Assembly (NCBI RefSeq): GCF_029960815.1 | Contig: NZ_JASBRE010000009.1 | Coordinates: 62,001-126,000 of the forward strand | Length of the DNA stretch: 64,000 bases | Direction of reading: 5' to 3' | Source: Pseudomonas sp. AL03 | GTDB taxonomy: Bacteria > Pseudomonadota > Gammaproteobacteria > Pseudomonadales > Pseudomonadaceae | In this document: one piece after another, positions 32,182-41,930 of the stretch | Numbering within the stretch: position 1 is the stretch's first letter | Layout: each line of letters opens with the position of its first letter | The notes under the pieces: model-generated | What the model was told of the DNA's origin: nothing | What the model saw: only the letters and a program-made list of their open reading frames with translations | Databases searched by the model: none | Made by a program: the position numbers and the translations under genes

Positions 32182-33254
32182 CGAAGGGTGACCTCTTTAC
32201 GTGCGTCGTTTCCCTGCGGGTCCTGCGTCTCGATACTGGCTTCCACCGACATGCCCACACGCAGGCGGTTCGCCAACGGTTGATCGGGATCCAGCGCAAT
32301 CTTCACCGGTATCCGCTGCACGACTTTGGTGAAGTTGCCCGTCGCATTGTCCGGTTTGACCGAAGCAAAGGTCACCCCGGTCGCCGGCGCAATACTTTCG
32401 ACCCGACCGGTGAGGCTCTCGCCACTAAAGGTGTCGACGCGAATCTTCACGGGCTGCCCTGGCTGCACATGCGTCAACTGGGTTTCCTGGAAGTTGCCAA
32501 CCACATAGGCCCGCTCCAGAGGAACAATCGCCATGATCTTCGCGCCTGGATTGACATAGGCCCCGACACGCGCAGCACGTTCACCGACGACACCATCCAT
32601 CGGTGCCACAAGACGGGTGTAGGACAGATCAAAACGGGCCCGCTCCAAGGATGCCAACGCATGTTTGTGGCCTCCGTCGGCACTGTCGAGCTGGGCCTTG
32701 AGGATATCCACCTGTTTGCGCGAAGCGGCCAAGGCAGCGGTCGAATTGGCCAAGCGGGCGCTGGCTTGATCCACCCGGCTGCGGGCCTGCTGAGCATTTT
32801 GCACGGTGCCGGCGCCCTGGCCTGCGAGATGGTTGTAGCGCGTCAGTTCGTGCTCCGCGAAAGCTTGCTCAGCCTTGTCGGCAGCCATCATGGCCTGCGC
32901 CTGAGCGATCAATGACGACTGGCGTTCCAGCGTAGCTTTCGCGTTTTGAAACTGCGCCTGCGAAACCAGTGACTGTGCCTCGGCCGCCTGGAGCGCAGCC
33001 TGGTAGTCACGATCATCGATTACCACCAGCAATTGACCGGCCTTCACCGGCTGGTTGTCCTCCACCAGCACCTGACTGATAAAACCCGAAACCTTCGGCG
33101 CCACCAACGTGTAGTCCGCCGTGATAAACGCATCGTTAGTGGTTTGCAGCGAGCCGGAACCAAACAGGCGCGGCGCTGCCAGGTAGATGACCCCGCCAAG
33201 AGCAACCAAGGCAACCGTGTACAAGGCAATTTTCTGATTTTTACGCGTAGTCAT
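32178..33254 (-). CDS. Membrane-fusion adaptor (EmrA/HlyD family)
   Basis: The 358-residue protein has one N-terminal transmembrane helix (KIALYTVALVALGGVIYLAA), so it is anchored rather than lipidated. It also has a lipoyl motif (VEDNQPVKAGQLLVVIDDRDY), a long coiled-coil hairpin with Ala/Gln heptads, and VVGERAARVGAYVNPGAKIM. This pattern is that of EmrA. The start at 33254 follows AGAGAAAG. It bridges the MFS pump to the outer-membrane factor. Confidence 0.92.
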   Translation of the reverse strand: MTTRKNQKIALYTVALVALGGVIYLAAPRLFGSGSLQTTNDAFITADYTLVAPKVSGFISQVLVEDNQPVKAGQLLVVIDDRDYQAALQAAEAQSLVSQAQFQNAKATLERQSSLIAQAQAMMAADKAEQAFAEHELTRYNHLAGQGAGTVQNAQQARSRVDQASARLANSTAALAASRKQVDILKAQLDSADGGHKHALASLERARFDLSYTRLVAPMDGVVGERAARVGAYVNPGAKIMAIVPLERAYVVGNFQETQLTHVQPGQPVKIRVDTFSGESLTGRVESIAPATGVTFASVKPDNATGNFTKVVQRIPVKIALDPDQPLANRLRVGMSVEASIETQDPQGNDARKEVTLR

Positions 33255-33279
33255 AACGACTTTCTCTCTGAATGGAACG

Positions 33280-34827
33280 CTATGCCACCGCACGAGGTGG
33301 ATAGATCCGGGAAGGCATCAACGGGATCAACAGAATCAAGGCCAGTGCCAGCAGCGCCATGCAGTAGTACAAGTCCGAAGACATCAGTACGACCGCCTGT
33401 TCGTGGATGCGATGGGCAAGCCCTGCAGCGTCGCTGTCTGCCAGAGGCGAGTTGCCCAGGTGATCGACCAGCATGGTTGAGTGGAAATGCAGCCGCGCCG
33501 TGGTCAGCGCCTCCAGCACGCCGGTAGCAAGGACCGCCGAAAAACCTTTGACGGTGTTGAACCAGGCGGAAGCGAATGGGCCGTCTTGCGGCGCCAGGCC
33601 ACCGGTAGCGAGCATCAGCAACGGGATCACCGCCATCGGCTGACCAAACACCTGGAACAGCTGCAAGATGTAGAAGTTGTCACGAATCCACTCGGAAGTG
33701 ATTTGCGTGCCGCCAGCACAGGCCAGCGCCAGCAATCCAAGACCGATTGCCAGCACCCATCGGCAGTCGACCCGACGGATGTTGCACAAGGCCGCCACCA
33801 TCGGTAACGCCAGCAACTGTGGCAAGGCCACCATCAGCAATACCGGCGCAGTTTGTACCGGGCGATAACCCTGCACCTGAGCCAGGTAGCTGGAAGGGAT
33901 GATGATCACCGCCAGCAATACGATCAGTACCCCGCCAAGGGTTAGCAACGAGTGCGACAGGTTCAGGTTGGTCAGCATCTGCAATTTGAAGAACGGCAGC
34001 GGGTGCGACCATTCATTAATAAAGAACAACACCAACAGCACCAGACCGCCGCCAAGCAGCCAGCAGATCAGCGTGGACTCGAACCAGTCCAGACGATTGC
34101 CCTGGGACAGACCGATCACCAGCGCACAAATCGCCGGCAAACCGAGCAACAGGCCACGCCAGTCAAACTGTTTGAAACGCTCAAAGCGCATCGGGTCCTG
34201 CGGCAAGCCATATGCAACCGCGACCATCGCCAACAAGCAGGGCGGGACGATCTGCCAGAACGCCCATTGCCAACCGACGTATTCGGTCCACAACGCGGCC
34301 AACGGAGTCCCCAGGCTCGGGCCGAAGGTGGCAGTCAACGCATAACTTGCCAGCCCGTAAAGCTTGACGCCGGGCGGGAGGAAACGCAGCGCGACGGTCA
34401 TCAGCATCGGCGGCAAACTGCCCCCTGCCAGCCCCTGCAAAGTTCGTAACACCATCAGGCTTTCGAGGTTCGGAGCGAACGGGCAGAGAATCCCAAGCAC
34501 GGTAAACGCACCGATGGCGCTGAGCGTGAAGCGACGCAGGGAGAAGGTGACCGAACACCAGGGCGCAAACGCCATGGCCGAGACTGAGGTGGCAGCGTAA
34601 GTGGCGATCAACCAGGTACCTTCATCCGCACCGATATACAGCGCGCCACGAATGTCAGGCATGGCCACTTTGGTGACCATCTCGTTGAGACCGGCCACCA
34701 ATACGGCAATCAGCACCCCGATCAGCCCAATCACAATACGCAGGCCAAACACTGGCGCAGCGGCCGGTGCGGGTTTCGTCACCTCCAGCGCCGGGGCCAT
34801 AACAGCAGAGGCTGCGAGCGAACTCAC
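33280..34827 (-). CDS. DHA2-family (EmrB-like) MFS efflux pump
   Basis: The inner-membrane protein has about 515 residues and roughly 14 hydrophobic segments, the hallmark of DHA2 drug:H+ antiporters. The motif-C-like region reads LTATFGPSLGTPLAALWTEY, and GWQWAFWQIVPP follows. First gene of the efflux operon. The start is uncertain: GTG at 34827 is used here, with GTG at 34878 and ATG at 34800 as alternatives, none with a strong site. The LysR gene lies upstream on the same strand and may regulate it. Substrates unknown. Confidence 0.87.
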   Translation of the reverse strand: MSSLAASAVMAPALEVTKPAPAAAPVFGLRIVIGLIGVLIAVLVAGLNEMVTKVAMPDIRGALYIGADEGTWLIATYAATSVSAMAFAPWCSVTFSLRRFTLSAIGAFTVLGILCPFAPNLESLMVLRTLQGLAGGSLPPMLMTVALRFLPPGVKLYGLASYALTATFGPSLGTPLAALWTEYVGWQWAFWQIVPPCLLAMVAVAYGLPQDPMRFERFKQFDWRGLLLGLPAICALVIGLSQGNRLDWFESTLICWLLGGGLVLLVLFFINEWSHPLPFFKLQMLTNLNLSHSLLTLGGVLIVLLAVIIIPSSYLAQVQGYRPVQTAPVLLMVALPQLLALPMVAALCNIRRVDCRWVLAIGLGLLALACAGGTQITSEWIRDNFYILQLFQVFGQPMAVIPLLMLATGGLAPQDGPFASAWFNTVKGFSAVLATGVLEALTTARLHFHSTMLVDHLGNSPLADSDAAGLAHRIHEQAVVLMSSDLYYCMALLALALILLIPLMPSRIYPPRAVA

Positions 34828-35062
34828 GGGTTCACCCGTCGGCCAGCGCCCCGAAAGATAGAAAACAACACACGGCACATTGAGTCATGACTCCAGGTAT
34901 AAGGGTTACCTGGATAGTTTATGAAGACGCAATAGTTCCGAAAACTGACATATGGGAAGCTTTAAGCTGCACCCAACGCACGTATCAATCCACAGGCTGC
35001 GATAAGCCGGGGTCGTGCTCGGCCCGAAGGGGCTTGCGGCGATCCTGGAAGCGCAAGCTGCT

Positions 35063-35977
35063 TCAAACCCGTGGCGAGGAGTACTTGGCGCAGCTCTCTT
35101 TCAACGTCTGACGCAGCCAGCGATGGGCCGAGTCGTTATCAAAGCGTGGATGCCAGGCCTGCATGACCACCACCGTCTCCAGCGCCATAGGGATACGGAA
35201 CGAACGCAACGGCAACCCCAGCCGCGAGACGCTCCACAACACATGCTCCGGCAGCGGCAGCAACAGGTCGGAATCGGGCAAGGCGAACATCGCCGAGTGA
35301 AAGCTAGGAGTGATCAACGCGACACGCCGCTGCAAGCCCATCCCGGCCAAAGCGGTATCGATCGGCCCGGTTGCACGACCGCGTCGCGACACGCTGACCT
35401 GCGCATAGGAGGCGAAACGTTTTGGCGTGATTTCTTCCTGAAAGATTGGGTGATCCACCCGGGCCAGGCCGACAAAGGTCGTGGTGAACAGGCTCTGAAC
35501 TTTGATTTCCGGCCCAAGATTGCGCGTCGCACTGATATAAAGATCGATCCGCCCTTCGCGCAACGCGTCATCCTCGCCCTCGCCTTCCGGTACGAAGCGC
35601 AGCACGGTACGTGGGGCCTTTTTGCGCATGATTTCCAGCAGCTGCGCACCAAAGGCCGCGACAAATACGTCATTCGCCCGCAAGTTGTAGCAGCGTTCCA
35701 GCGTCGTCAGATCGACCTCGTCACCCGAAAGGAACACCTGCGCAGCTTGTTCGACCAAGCTGCGCACCTGAGCCCGTAATGCCAGCGCCTTGGGTGTCGG
35801 CACCAGGCCACGCCCGGCGCGCACCAGAATCGGGTCACCGACTGCGCTACGTATCCGGGTCAAGGTCCGGCTCATCGCCGCAGGGCTCAAGCTCATGCGC
35901 CGGGCGGCACCGACCACACTGCCCTCGTCCAGCAGCGCATCCAGGGCCACCAGCAGATTCATATCTGGAAGATGCAC
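35063..35977 (-). CDS. LysR-family transcriptional regulator
   Basis: The 304-residue protein starts with a winged-helix domain of LysR type (MNLLVALDALLDEGSVVGAA, then SLSPAAMSRTLTRIR) and continues with the effector-binding domain. The start GTG at 35977 is eight bases after AAGGAG; other in-frame starts lie on either side. It is immediately upstream of the efflux operon on the same strand, separated by about 235 bases, and is the likely local regulator. The inducer is unknown. Confidence 0.9.
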   Translation of the reverse strand: MHLPDMNLLVALDALLDEGSVVGAARRMSLSPAAMSRTLTRIRSAVGDPILVRAGRGLVPTPKALALRAQVRSLVEQAAQVFLSGDEVDLTTLERCYNLRANDVFVAAFGAQLLEIMRKKAPRTVLRFVPEGEGEDDALREGRIDLYISATRNLGPEIKVQSLFTTTFVGLARVDHPIFQEEITPKRFASYAQVSVSRRGRATGPIDTALAGMGLQRRVALITPSFHSAMFALPDSDLLLPLPEHVLWSVSRLGLPLRSFRIPMALETVVVMQAWHPRFDNDSAHRWLRQTLKESCAKYSSPRV

Positions 35978-36156
35978 AACAAACACTCCTTGTGAAAATC
36001 AATTGATCCTGGCGCAATCCTAGCAGTTTCTGACCAAACACCAATGCGCGCGAAGCCTGCGCCGTATGCAACTATTAAGTGCGCGACGAACCATTTACCT
36101 AAACGTACGATTTTCCAAGAATACCTGCTTTCCGTTAACTCCCGGTTGGAACAGAC

Positions 36157-36387
36157 ATGCTTCGCTCCTTACTCGCTGCTATTGATGGTTCGCCCCAGAG
36201 CCGATCGGTCCTGGACCTGGCCGCACAGTATTCCAAGCTGGATGCCGCTCGACTCTACGTCCTGCTTTCCGTCGACAGTGCGTACACCCTGCCTTCGGAA
36301 AATGGGCACATCAAGCCTGCAGATGAGCAGGAATATCCTGCGGCCAGCAGTGAGCTTTATTGGAAAAGCATGGCCATGTGGCGATGA
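36157..36387 (+). pseudogene. Universal stress protein, N-terminal fragment
   Basis: The first 66 or so residues match the start of a Pseudomonas universal stress protein (LAAIDGSPQSRSVLDLAAQY, then [12 protein letters not shown]). The sequence then breaks at about 36358 and reads ten unrelated residues to a stop at 36387. The C-terminal half, including the ATP-binding G-x-x-G-S motif, is missing. The break coincides with the 5' truncated enoyl-CoA hydratase. Confidence 0.8.
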
Positions 36388-37115
36388 TCACCCTCAACCG
36401 CCCCGAGGGGCTGAATGCGCTTTCAGCCGGACTGAATGCCGAATTGGCGCGTCTGCTCGATCATCTGGAAACAGATGACGAAACTCACGTAGTGGTAATT
36501 ACCGGCAATGAAAAGGCCTTCGCCGCCGGTGCCGATATCAAGCTAATGAAGGATTGGAGCTACATGGATGTGTACAAGGCTGACTTCATCACCCTTGACT
36601 GGGAACGCCTGAGTACCTTTCGCAAGCCGAGCATCGCTGCGGTTGCTGGCTATGCGCTGGGCGGAGGCTGCGAGCTGGCGATGATGTGCGATTTCATTAT
36701 CGCAGCGCAAAATGCCCGCTTCGGCCAGCCAGAGATCACCCTCGGTACCATCCCCGGCGCCGGTGGCAGCCAACGACTGGCAAGGTTTGTCGGCAAATCC
36801 AAGGCCATGGACATGGTTCTGACCGGGCGCACCATGGATGCCGTCGAAGCCGAACGCTGCGGTCTGGTTAGCCGTTTAGTGCCGACTGCCTCGCTGCTCG
36901 ACGAGGCACTGAAGATAGCCTCACGCATCGCTGGCTTCTCATCCCCGGTAACACTACTGGCCAAGGAAGCGGTAAACCGCGCCTTCGAAACCAGCCTGGC
37001 AGAGGGCGTACGCTTTGAACGCCGGCTGTTCCATTCGACCTTTGCTATCGAAGATCAGAAAGAAGGCATGAACGCGTTCAGTGAAAAACGCCCGCCGCAG
37101 TTCAAACATCGCTAA
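36360..37115 (+). CDS. Enoyl-CoA hydratase/isomerase, N-terminus truncated at a deletion junction
   Basis: The 251-residue frame is a crotonase. Oxyanion-hole loops AFAAGADIK and [14 protein letters not shown] and the catalytic Glu region [18 protein letters not shown] are intact. It begins at TTG 36360 with [16 protein letters not shown], lacking the five to ten residues that normally precede this strand. Upstream sequence belongs to a universal stress protein in another frame. It has no clear ribosome binding site, so it may be expressed only through read-through of the fragment. The fold core is complete, so residual activity is possible. Confidence 0.75.
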   Translation: MEKHGHVAMITLNRPEGLNALSAGLNAELARLLDHLETDDETHVVVITGNEKAFAAGADIKLMKDWSYMDVYKADFITLDWERLSTFRKPSIAAVAGYALGGGCELAMMCDFIIAAQNARFGQPEITLGTIPGAGGSQRLARFVGKSKAMDMVLTGRTMDAVEAERCGLVSRLVPTASLLDEALKIASRIAGFSSPVTLLAKEAVNRAFETSLAEGVRFERRLFHSTFAIEDQKEGMNAFSEKRPPQFKHR

Positions 37116-37136
37116 GCAGGCAAGCAGGAATCGGGA

Positions 37137-37164
37137 TTCAGCCAGGCTCGAAAGCCTGGCTGAA
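37137..37164. terminator. Hairpin between convergent genes
   Basis: A perfect 12-base stem TTCAGCCAGGCT closes a CGAA tetraloop. It lies between the hydratase stop and the LysM gene stop. No T run follows on either strand, so termination efficiency is uncertain. Confidence 0.55.
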
Positions 37165-37169
37165 AAGCA

Positions 37170-37610
37170 TTACTCAGGAATACGCAATACCTGGCCGGGA
37201 TAGATCTTGTCCGGGTGCGACAGCAGCGGTTTGTTGGCTTCGAAGATTTTCTGATACTTGTTGGCGTCTTTGTACTCAGCCTTGGCAATCGCGCTGAGGG
37301 TGTCGCCTTTTTTCACGGTGACGAAACGCGCCGCCTGAGCGACCGGGCCGGTCACGGTGATCTGGTCGTCAACGCTGCCGATACCGGCAATGTTGCCCAC
37401 GGCCAGCAGAATCTTCTCTTTCTCTTCCTGGCTGGCGACTTCACCGGTCACTATGACTTTATCGCCATCTACTGTCGCCTGAACATTCGGATTGCCCAGG
37501 CCGACCTTGGTGATGTGTTCCTTCAACTGCTCGCTCGCATTGGCATTACCCGGCGTTAACAGGTCAATAAGCTTTTCGCCCGCTTCTTTCACAAAGCTAA
37601 AAATACTCAT
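37170..37610 (-). CDS. BON-LysM protein (Kbp/YgaU type)
   Basis: The 146-residue protein has an N-terminal BON domain (about residues 30-90; VQATVDGDKVIVTGEVASQE) and a C-terminal LysM domain (about 95-145; VTVKKGDTLSAIAKAEY, then IYPGQVLRIPE). This exact order is that of E. coli YgaU, a cytoplasmic K+-binding protein. There is no signal peptide. It is encoded alone and marks the return to the conserved gene order after the inserted segment. Confidence 0.92.
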   Translation of the reverse strand: MSIFSFVKEAGEKLIDLLTPGNANASEQLKEHITKVGLGNPNVQATVDGDKVIVTGEVASQEEKEKILLAVGNIAGIGSVDDQITVTGPVAQAARFVTVKKGDTLSAIAKAEYKDANKYQKIFEANKPLLSHPDKIYPGQVLRIPE

Positions 37611-37750
37611 GATGCACTCTCCTTGGGTTTATGAGGTCCAGACGCGAAAGACTAGACCAACAGCAAAGAACGAGGTTGCGATCCGACCAATGACTCAAGT
37701 GCTCTGCAAGCGCGTTAGAATCTCGAGCCTGACCGCGCTCTGGAGAGAAG

Positions 37751-38638
37751 ATGGACATCAAGCAACTGAAATTCCTCATCGCCCTCGACGAAACCCGGCA
37801 TTTCGGCCAGGCCGCCGCGCGTTGTCACATCACCCAACCGACCCTCTCCATGCGCCTGCGCAGCCTCGAAGAAGAACTCGAGTTGCCCCTGGTCAATCGC
37901 GGTCAGCGCTTCGAGGGTTTCACCGCACCGGGTGAACGGGTGCTGGCCTGGGCGCGCACCGTGCTGGCAGCCTACGACGGCTTGCAGGCCGAAGCGGCTG
38001 CCTGTCGCGGTAATCTGGTCGGTACGTTGCGCCTGGGCGTGGTGCCACTGTCGAGCTTCGATCCGCTGCCACTGATGCAACGCCTGCACGCCGAGCACCC
38101 GAATCTGCGCTTCGAACTCTCAGCGCTGAGTTCCGAACAGATCCTCGAACAACTGGCGAACAATCGCCTGGATCTGGGCGTGTCGTACCTGGAGCGACTG
38201 GACGGCGAACGCTTCGACTCCCTGGCGTTCAGCGAAACCCGCATGGGTCTGCTCTACGATCAGCGCTTCTTCAGTTTCGGCGAGGCGCCGCTGAGCTGGG
38301 AATCGCTGATCGAGCTGCCGCTGGGCATGCTCACCAGCGGCATGCATTTTCGCCAGTCCATCGACCACAACTTCCACAGTCGCGGCCTCACCCCACAACC
38401 CTTGTTGCAGACCGATGCCGTCCACCAACTGTTACAAGCGGTATACGGGGGACTCTGCTGCGCCGTGATGCCGCTGGACGGCGGCCTGGAAAAACTGACC
38501 GATCATTTGCGCCTGCAACCCATCGAAAATGCCCAGACCCTCGCACGGCTGGGCCTGATCATGCGTCGCAGCGCCCCGCGTTCAGCGCTCGCAGAAGCCT
38601 GTTTTGCGATTCTTCAGCAATCGCTGCCGAGCTCTTGA
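37751..38638 (+). CDS. LysR-family regulator next to fdhD
   Basis: The 295-residue protein has a standard LysR helix-turn-helix (MDIKQLKFLIALDETRHFGQ, then QAAARCHITQPTLSMRLR) and a substrate-binding domain. It lies 92 bases upstream of fdhD on the same strand. The same order (LysR, FdhD, oxidoreductase) occurs in P. aeruginosa, from memory, so it may control formate or molybdoenzyme functions. That role is inferred from position only. Confidence 0.9.
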   Translation: MDIKQLKFLIALDETRHFGQAAARCHITQPTLSMRLRSLEEELELPLVNRGQRFEGFTAPGERVLAWARTVLAAYDGLQAEAAACRGNLVGTLRLGVVPLSSFDPLPLMQRLHAEHPNLRFELSALSSEQILEQLANNRLDLGVSYLERLDGERFDSLAFSETRMGLLYDQRFFSFGEAPLSWESLIELPLGMLTSGMHFRQSIDHNFHSRGLTPQPLLQTDAVHQLLQAVYGGLCCAVMPLDGGLEKLTDHLRLQPIENAQTLARLGLIMRRSAPRSALAEACFAILQQSLPSS

Positions 38639-38730
38639 TCGACGCCATCTATCAGCAGATCAGTATTAGCGATTAGACGCGACAACTTGACGCGCCTAGG
38701 CTTAAAGCTAATCAAACCGTTGGTGATGCC

Positions 38731-39585
38731 ATGAACGCCAAGCGCCCTGCCTGCGCGGCGCCTGCCCTCGAAACGCCAGAGCCCGCTGCCAGCCAGACCT
38801 ACAGCTACTGCGATCTTCGCCACACCGAAACGCAAAGCGCCGAATCGGCCAGCACGGCGCTAGCCGAGGAAGTTGCGTTGGCGATTGCCTATAACGGCAT
38901 CAGCCAGGCTGTGATGCTGGTGACGCCGACGGATCTGGAAGACTTCATCGTCGGTTTCAGCCTCGGTAGCGGCATCATCGAAGACGCTTGCGACATTTAT
39001 GACCTGCAACTCAGCGGCTCGGGGTCGGCGCAGTACGCGCAAGTGACCATCGCCAACCGCGCCTTCTGGAACCTCAAGCAACAACGTCGGCAAATGGCGG
39101 GCACCAGCGGTTGCGGGCTTTGCGGTGTCGAAGCGGTGGAACAGGCGTTGCCAGACCTCAAGGTTCTGCCCGGCGCACCCTTGCCGCCCGCCGAATGGCT
39201 CGATGGTTTGCGTCAGCGCATCAGTGCGTTCCAGCCGCTGGGCCAGTACTCCGGCGCGGTGCACGCCGCCGTGTTTATGAACAGTCAGGGCCGATTGCTG
39301 CTGGGTCGCGAAGACATCGGCCGACACAACGCCCTCGACAAGCTGATCGGCGGGCTGATCCGGCAGAAGATCCCGACGACCGGCGGGCTGGCGATTGTCA
39401 CCAGCCGTTGCAGCCTCGAATTGATCCAGAAAGTATTGCGCGCAGGCATCCAGACCTTGGTCAGCCTGTCGTCGCCCACGGGCCTTGCCGTGCAATGGGC
39501 CCGTCGTCACAACCTCAATCTCATCCACCTGCCGCAGAAAAGTGCACCGCGGGTCTACAGCCCAGCGTTGGAGAATCAAGCGTGA
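38731..39585 (+). CDS. fdhD: FdhD sulfurtransferase for formate dehydrogenase
   Basis: The 284-residue protein moves sulfur from a cysteine desulfurase to the molybdenum cofactor of formate dehydrogenase-like enzymes. The reactive Cys pair is present as Cys128-Gly-Leu-Cys131 (TSGCGLCG). Other family motifs are EDIGRHNALDKLIGG and VTSRCSLELIQKVLRAGI. The stop overlaps the GTG of the oxidoreductase gene (GTGA), coupling the chaperone with its client. Confidence 0.95.
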   Translation: MNAKRPACAAPALETPEPAASQTYSYCDLRHTETQSAESASTALAEEVALAIAYNGISQAVMLVTPTDLEDFIVGFSLGSGIIEDACDIYDLQLSGSGSAQYAQVTIANRAFWNLKQQRRQMAGTSGCGLCGVEAVEQALPDLKVLPGAPLPPAEWLDGLRQRISAFQPLGQYSGAVHAAVFMNSQGRLLLGREDIGRHNALDKLIGGLIRQKIPTTGGLAIVTSRCSLELIQKVLRAGIQTLVSLSSPTGLAVQWARRHNLNLIHLPQKSAPRVYSPALENQA

Positions 39586-41930
39586 GTCAACATCGTCAAG
39601 CCGACCAGAAACCCGTCCCCCGCTACAAGCCCTACAAAGGCCCAGCCGGTGGCTGGGGCGCGCTGATCAGCGTCGCCCAGGCCTGGCTGACCAGCGACAA
39701 CGCGCTGAAAAACATCCGCATAATGCTCAAGACCAACCAGAACGGCGGCTTCGACTGCCCCGGTTGCGCCTGGGGCGATTCTCCGGAAAAGGGCATGGTG
39801 ATGTTCTGCGAGAACGGCGCCAAAGCGGTGAACTGGGAAGCAACCAAACGCCGTGTCGACGGTGCGTTTTTCGCGAGGCACAGCGTCAGTTCATTGTTGG
39901 AGCAGAGCGACTATTGGCTGGAATATCAGGGCCGCCTGACCGAGCCGATGAGCTACAACGCCGAAACCGATCGCTACCAACCCATCAGCTGGGATGATGC
40001 CTTTACCCTGATCGCCAAGCATCTGCGCGGCCTGTCGAGCCCGGATCAGGCCGAGTTCTACACCTCGGGCCGCGCCAGCAACGAAGCGGCGTACCTGTAT
40101 CAATTGTTCGTGCGCGCCTACGGCACCAACAACTTCCCCGACTGCTCGAACATGTGCCACGAGGCCAGCGGTGTGGCCATGGCGCAAAGTGTCGGTGTTG
40201 GTAAGGGCACGGTAACCTTCGACGATTTCGAACACGCTGATGCGATTTTCGTCTGGGGTCAGAACCCTGGCACCAACCACCCACGGATGCTCGAACCGTT
40301 GCGCGAAGCGGTGAAACGCGGCGCTCAAGTGGTGTGCGTCAACCCGCTCAAGGAACGCGGCCTGGAACGCTTCCAGCATCCGCAGCACCCGTTCGAAATG
40401 CTCACCAACGGCGACAAGCCGACCAACACCGCGTTCTTCCGTCCGGCCCTCGGTGGCGACATGGCGATCCTGCGCGGCATGGCGAAATTCCTGCTGCAAT
40501 GGGAGCGCGAGGCGCAGAAGACTGGTGCACCCGCGGTGTTCGATCACGACTTCCTCAATGAACACAGCGTCAACGTGCTGGACTATCTTGCCGCCATCGA
40601 CGATACCCCGTGGGAGCAGATCGTCGAGCAGTCCGGCCTGCCGCTGGTGGAGATCGAGCAAGCGGCGCGCATGTACGCCAAAAGCAAGAACGTCATCATG
40701 TGCTGGGCCATGGGCATCACCCAGCATCGCCATTCGGTGTCGACCATCCAGGAAATCGCCAACCTGATGCTGCTGCGCGGCAACATCGGCCGGCCGGGTG
40801 CCGGTCTGTGCCCGGTGCGTGGCCACAGTAACGTGCAGGGCGACCGGACCATGGGCATCAACGAACGTCCGCCGGTGGCGTTCCTCGATTCCCTGGAACG
40901 CCGCTTCCAGTTCAAGGTGCCACGTAAAAATGGCCACAACGTGGTCGAGGCGATTCATGCCATGGCCGACGGTCGGGCGAAAGTCTTTATCGGGCTGGGC
41001 GGCAACTTCGCCCAAGCCACTCCGGACAGCCCACGGACCTTCCAGGCCCTGAGCAACTGCGACCTGACCGTGCAAATCAGCACCAAGCTCAACCGCAGCC
41101 ATTTGGCTCACGGTAAAGACGCGCTGATCCTGCCGTGCCTGGGCCGCACCGACATCGATATCCAGACCGAAGGCCCGCAAGCGGTGACCGTCGAAGACTC
41201 GTTCAGCATGGTTCACGCCTCCAACGGCCAGTTGCAGCCGCTGTCGAACCAGATGCGCTCGGAGCCGTCGATCATTGCCGGCATCGCCGCCGCGACCCTG
41301 GGCAGCAAACCGGTGGACTGGAACTGGCTGGTGGCCGATTACGACCGCATCCGCGACCTGATCGCCGAGACCATTCCGGGCTTTCGCGACTTCAACGAGA
41401 AGCTCAAGAACCCGGGTGGTTTCCATCTGGGCAACAGCGCCGGCACGCGACGCTGGAACACGCCGTCGGGGCGCGCAAATTTCCGTCCGAACATCCTGCC
41501 TAAAGATCTGGTGCACGAACGCACTCGCGCCACCGGCGTATTGCCGGACCTGATCATGCAGTCAATGCGTTCCCACGATCAGTACAACACCACGATTTAT
41601 GGGCTCGATGACCGCTATCGCGGAGTCAAAGGTCAGCGTGATGTGGTGTTCGTCAATGAAGCCGACATCATTCGCCTGGGGTTCAAGCCGGGGCAAAAGG
41701 CTGACATCGTTTCGATCTGGGATGATGGCCGTGAGCGTCGGGTGAAGGGCTTTACGCTGCTGGCATTTGATATTCCTGCCGGGCAAGCGGCGGCTTACTA
41801 TCCGGAAGTGAATCCGCTGGTGCCGCTGGAAAGCATCGGGGATGGCAGCCATACGCCGACGTCGAAGTTCGTGGCGATCCGGTTGGAAGCGGCGAGTGAG
41901 ACGGGGTTGATTATGGCCAAGTCGGCTTAA
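39582..41930 (+). CDS. FdhF/YdeP-family molybdopterin oxidoreductase
   Basis: The 782-residue protein belongs to the molybdopterin-guanine-dinucleotide enzymes. N-terminal CPGCAWGD is a partial Cys motif. FYTSGRASNEAAYLYQL and NNFPDCSNMCHEASG follow, with Cys rather than selenocysteine at the metal position. The C-terminal cofactor cap domain has WNTPSGRANFRP. YdeP relatives lack the 4-Cys 4Fe-4S site of classical FdhF. The start is GTG 39582, inside the fdhD stop. Probably cytoplasmic: no Tat signal was seen. Substrate is unproven; formate is only one possibility. Confidence 0.9.
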   Translation: MSQHRQADQKPVPRYKPYKGPAGGWGALISVAQAWLTSDNALKNIRIMLKTNQNGGFDCPGCAWGDSPEKGMVMFCENGAKAVNWEATKRRVDGAFFARHSVSSLLEQSDYWLEYQGRLTEPMSYNAETDRYQPISWDDAFTLIAKHLRGLSSPDQAEFYTSGRASNEAAYLYQLFVRAYGTNNFPDCSNMCHEASGVAMAQSVGVGKGTVTFDDFEHADAIFVWGQNPGTNHPRMLEPLREAVKRGAQVVCVNPLKERGLERFQHPQHPFEMLTNGDKPTNTAFFRPALGGDMAILRGMAKFLLQWEREAQKTGAPAVFDHDFLNEHSVNVLDYLAAIDDTPWEQIVEQSGLPLVEIEQAARMYAKSKNVIMCWAMGITQHRHSVSTIQEIANLMLLRGNIGRPGAGLCPVRGHSNVQGDRTMGINERPPVAFLDSLERRFQFKVPRKNGHNVVEAIHAMADGRAKVFIGLGGNFAQATPDSPRTFQALSNCDLTVQISTKLNRSHLAHGKDALILPCLGRTDIDIQTEGPQAVTVEDSFSMVHASNGQLQPLSNQMRSEPSIIAGIAAATLGSKPVDWNWLVADYDRIRDLIAETIPGFRDFNEKLKNPGGFHLGNSAGTRRWNTPSGRANFRPNILPKDLVHERTRATGVLPDLIMQSMRSHDQYNTTIYGLDDRYRGVKGQRDVVFVNEADIIRLGFKPGQKADIVSIWDDGRERRVKGFTLLAFDIPAGQAAAYYPEVNPLVPLESIGDGSHTPTSKFVAIRLEAASETGLIMAKSA

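Noticed and set aside
36157..36387. Intact small stress protein
   Set aside because: The family needs about 140 residues and a C-terminal ATP-binding motif, which is missing; the last ten residues are read from crotonase DNA in another frame.
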